Notes under the pieces: model-generated | What the model saw: only the letters and a program-made list of their open reading frames with translations | What the model was told of the DNA's origin: nothing | Databases searched by the model: none | Assembly: GCA_947624975.1 (NCBI GenBank) | Contig: CANQMP010000004.1 | Location: 1 to 64,000 of the forward strand | Length of the DNA stretch: 64,000 bases | Reading direction: 5' to 3' | From: Candidatus Gastranaerophilales bacterium | Lineage (GTDB): Bacteria > Cyanobacteriota > Vampirovibrionia > Gastranaerophilales > Gastranaerophilaceae | Position numbers and translations under genes: made by a program | Shown: piece after piece, positions 62,839-64,000 of the stretch | Layout: each line of letters begins with the position of its first letter | Position numbering within the stretch: the first letter of the stretch is position 1

Positions 62839-63633
62839 ATGAAATTGGATATGAAAAAAATTTTTAGCATAGAAAAAGTTAAAAGCAGGGAATATAAGCA
62901 CATTTATATAACCTTATTTTTTATAAAATTTTCTTTTAAATATAAAAATAGAGATAAATATATTGAAAAGTATTTAATAGAAGATGAATCTAACAAAATC
63001 TATATTAAAGAAAACGGAATTTTAAGAGAAACTCAAGAAAAAATCCCGGGACTTGACATTGACTTAAAGGGGGCTAATAACACAATTATTATTGAATATC
63101 CTACGCATTTTATAGATTCTCGCATCGATTGTAAGGGTAATAATGGCAAAATTATTATAGAACAAACCAAAAATAAATTAATTAATTTGAAAATATATAT
63201 GTCCTCTAACGACAATGAAAAACTTCTGGAAAACAGATATGTTCATATAAAACGTAATGCATCCTCGGGAGGAGGTGGAGGCTTGAGTATTTTCTCATGG
63301 TCAGAAAACTCTAAGGTAATTATAGGCGAAGATTGCATGTTTTCATGTGGTATAAAGGTATTCTGCGGGGATGGGCACTTATTTAAAGATAAAAAAACAG
63401 GTAAATATATAAATAATTATGACGGATGTTTTGTTGAAATAGGCAACCACTGCTGGATTGGAATGAATGTCGTTGTGTGTAAAAATACAAGAATCCCCGA
63501 TGGTTGTATAATAGGGGTAAATTCTGTCGTAACAAAAAGCATTAATGAAGAAAATGTTGTACTTGCGGGCAATCCTGCAAAAATTGTAAGAAAAGATATT
63601 GAATGGGAAAGAAAAGTTAAATATTTAAATTGA
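62839..63633 (+). CDS. Hexapeptide-repeat acetyltransferase
   Basis: 264 residues. The C-terminal 110 residues are a left-handed beta-helix acyltransferase: FVEIGNHCWIGMNVVVCKNTRIPDG, then IGVNSVVTKS and VLAGNPAKIVRKD, the usual ending of sugar O- or N-acetyltransferases. Residues 1-125 are less conserved. A run of five Gly at about 144-148 is encoded with mixed codons (GGA GGA GGT GGA GGC), not a pure G tract. A TAAAAT box ends nine bases before the ATG. Likely decorates a sugar of the surface glycan. Overlaps the lipoate-ligase-like gene by 17 bases. Confidence 0.8.
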   Translation: MKLDMKKIFSIEKVKSREYKHIYITLFFIKFSFKYKNRDKYIEKYLIEDESNKIYIKENGILRETQEKIPGLDIDLKGANNTIIIEYPTHFIDSRIDCKGNNGKIIIEQTKNKLINLKIYMSSNDNEKLLENRYVHIKRNASSGGGGGLSIFSWSENSKVIIGEDCMFSCGIKVFCGDGHLFKDKKTGKYINNYDGCFVEIGNHCWIGMNVVVCKNTRIPDGCIIGVNSVVTKSINEENVVLAGNPAKIVRKDIEWERKVKYLN

Positions 63634-64000
63634 AAACTTCAAATAAACTCAAAATTTCTTCAGATGTTATTTCTTTTATATAATTTTCAAACTTGAATTT
63701 ATGCAAATTTTTAATATTTTCTCCGATTAAACTTCTTTCAAGTTCTTCTAAATCACCAAGAGCAAAAAAATCACCGCTAAATTCGATATTTTTTATTATA
63801 CAGTTTTCTATTAAACAATTAATTTCAACCGTACCAAAATCAAATCTTTTTTTGTTTGAAAAATTAAATTCAGGCATTTTGTTATAATTCCATTCTGATG
63901 TTTTATATTTACTATCCATAAGTTTTTTTATTTCGCTGCATTCATTAAAAGATACATTATATTCTTTATCAATCGGGAATTTTTTGATAATCTTACTTTT
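63617..64000 (-). CDS. Lipoate-protein ligase A-like protein, C-terminal part (5' end outside window)
   Basis: An open frame with no stop up to the window edge; 127 residues are visible, the start lies beyond base 64000. The visible part matches the C-terminal domain of LplA-type ligases: SEWNYNKMPEFNFSNKKRFD, then a beta-rich stretch and GDFFALGDLEELERSLIG. It probably attaches lipoate to 2-oxoacid dehydrogenase or glycine cleavage proteins. An internal ATG at 63919 is not the true start, because the reading frame continues upstream with typical family residues. It marks the end of the glycan locus on the right. Confidence 0.72.
   Translation of the reverse strand, partial: KSKIIKKFPIDKEYNVSFNECSEIKKLMDSKYKTSEWNYNKMPEFNFSNKKRFDFGTVEINCLIENCIIKNIEFSGDFFALGDLEELERSLIGENIKNLHKFKFENYIKEITSEEILSLFEVFNLNI

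Overview
The window (64 kb, AT-rich) looks like chromosome from a Gram-negative, non-photosynthetic relative of Cyanobacteria, most likely a gut Gastranaerophilales/Melainabacteria genome. The main evidence is the split RNA polymerase beta' subunit (rpoC1 and rpoC2 as separate genes behind rpoB), with a very large insertion inside the RpoC2 trigger loop; both are cyanobacterial-lineage traits. Supporting signs are lpxA (lipid A), meso-DAP type murE, MlaD and AsmA envelope proteins, and two prepilins with the signature FTLAEVLITLG. Taxonomy is an inference from these signatures, not from a database search.

Layout: (1) 1-5.0 kb, cell-wall operon ftsI-murE-nagA and a secreted vWA protein. (2) 5-12.9 kb, C-S lyase-like enzyme, alpha-glucan phosphorylase, FAD oxidoreductase, prepilin, MnmC-like methyltransferase, thrB. 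(3) 12.9-18.4 kb, two unrecognised proteins, an AI-2E family permease and a B12-type radical SAM protein. (4) 18.4-30.5 kb, mostly housekeeping: rpsL-rpsG, leuD, holA-holB, lpxA, pyrF, comEC, a heptose-kinase-like gene, a DUF4330-like protein and an O-antigen ligase-like protein. (5) 30.5-41 kb, envelope proteins (SIMPL, orphan kinase, MlaD, a 1231-residue AsmA-like protein), two XRE regulators, a prepilin, and a hairpin-rich repeat block. (6) 41-50.5 kb, rpoB-rpoC1-rpoC2 and tRNA-Cys. (7) 50.7-63.6 kb, a surface-glycan locus, followed by the 3' part of a lipoate-ligase-like gene.

The glycan locus is the most striking part. It makes GDP-L-fucose (gmd, fcl) and carries a GT11-type alpha-1,2-fucosyltransferase fused to a GT2 enzyme, a GT10-type alpha-1,3/4-fucosyltransferase, a GT6 enzyme (the ABO blood-group transferase family, with the bacterial NxN motif), a sialyltransferase-like protein, other GT2 enzymes, an acetyltransferase, a GNAT-like protein and a phosphopantetheinyl transferase. 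Seven of these genes contain C/G homopolymers of 6 to 15 bases. I noticed no other C/G run of six or more in the rest of the window. The runs lie right after a start codon, at a domain junction, inside a catalytic domain, or just before the stop codon, so slippage would switch genes off, uncouple a fusion or swap C-terminal tails. This predicts a phase-variable, fucosylated, possibly histo-blood-group-like surface glycan. A family of short palindromes with compensating arm changes (GGTAGACTAAAGTCTACC type) is also scattered through this locus.

A second general feature is that at least seven genes have a good -10 box ending only 6 to 9 bases before the ATG and no Shine-Dalgarno sequence, which suggests leaderless mRNAs.
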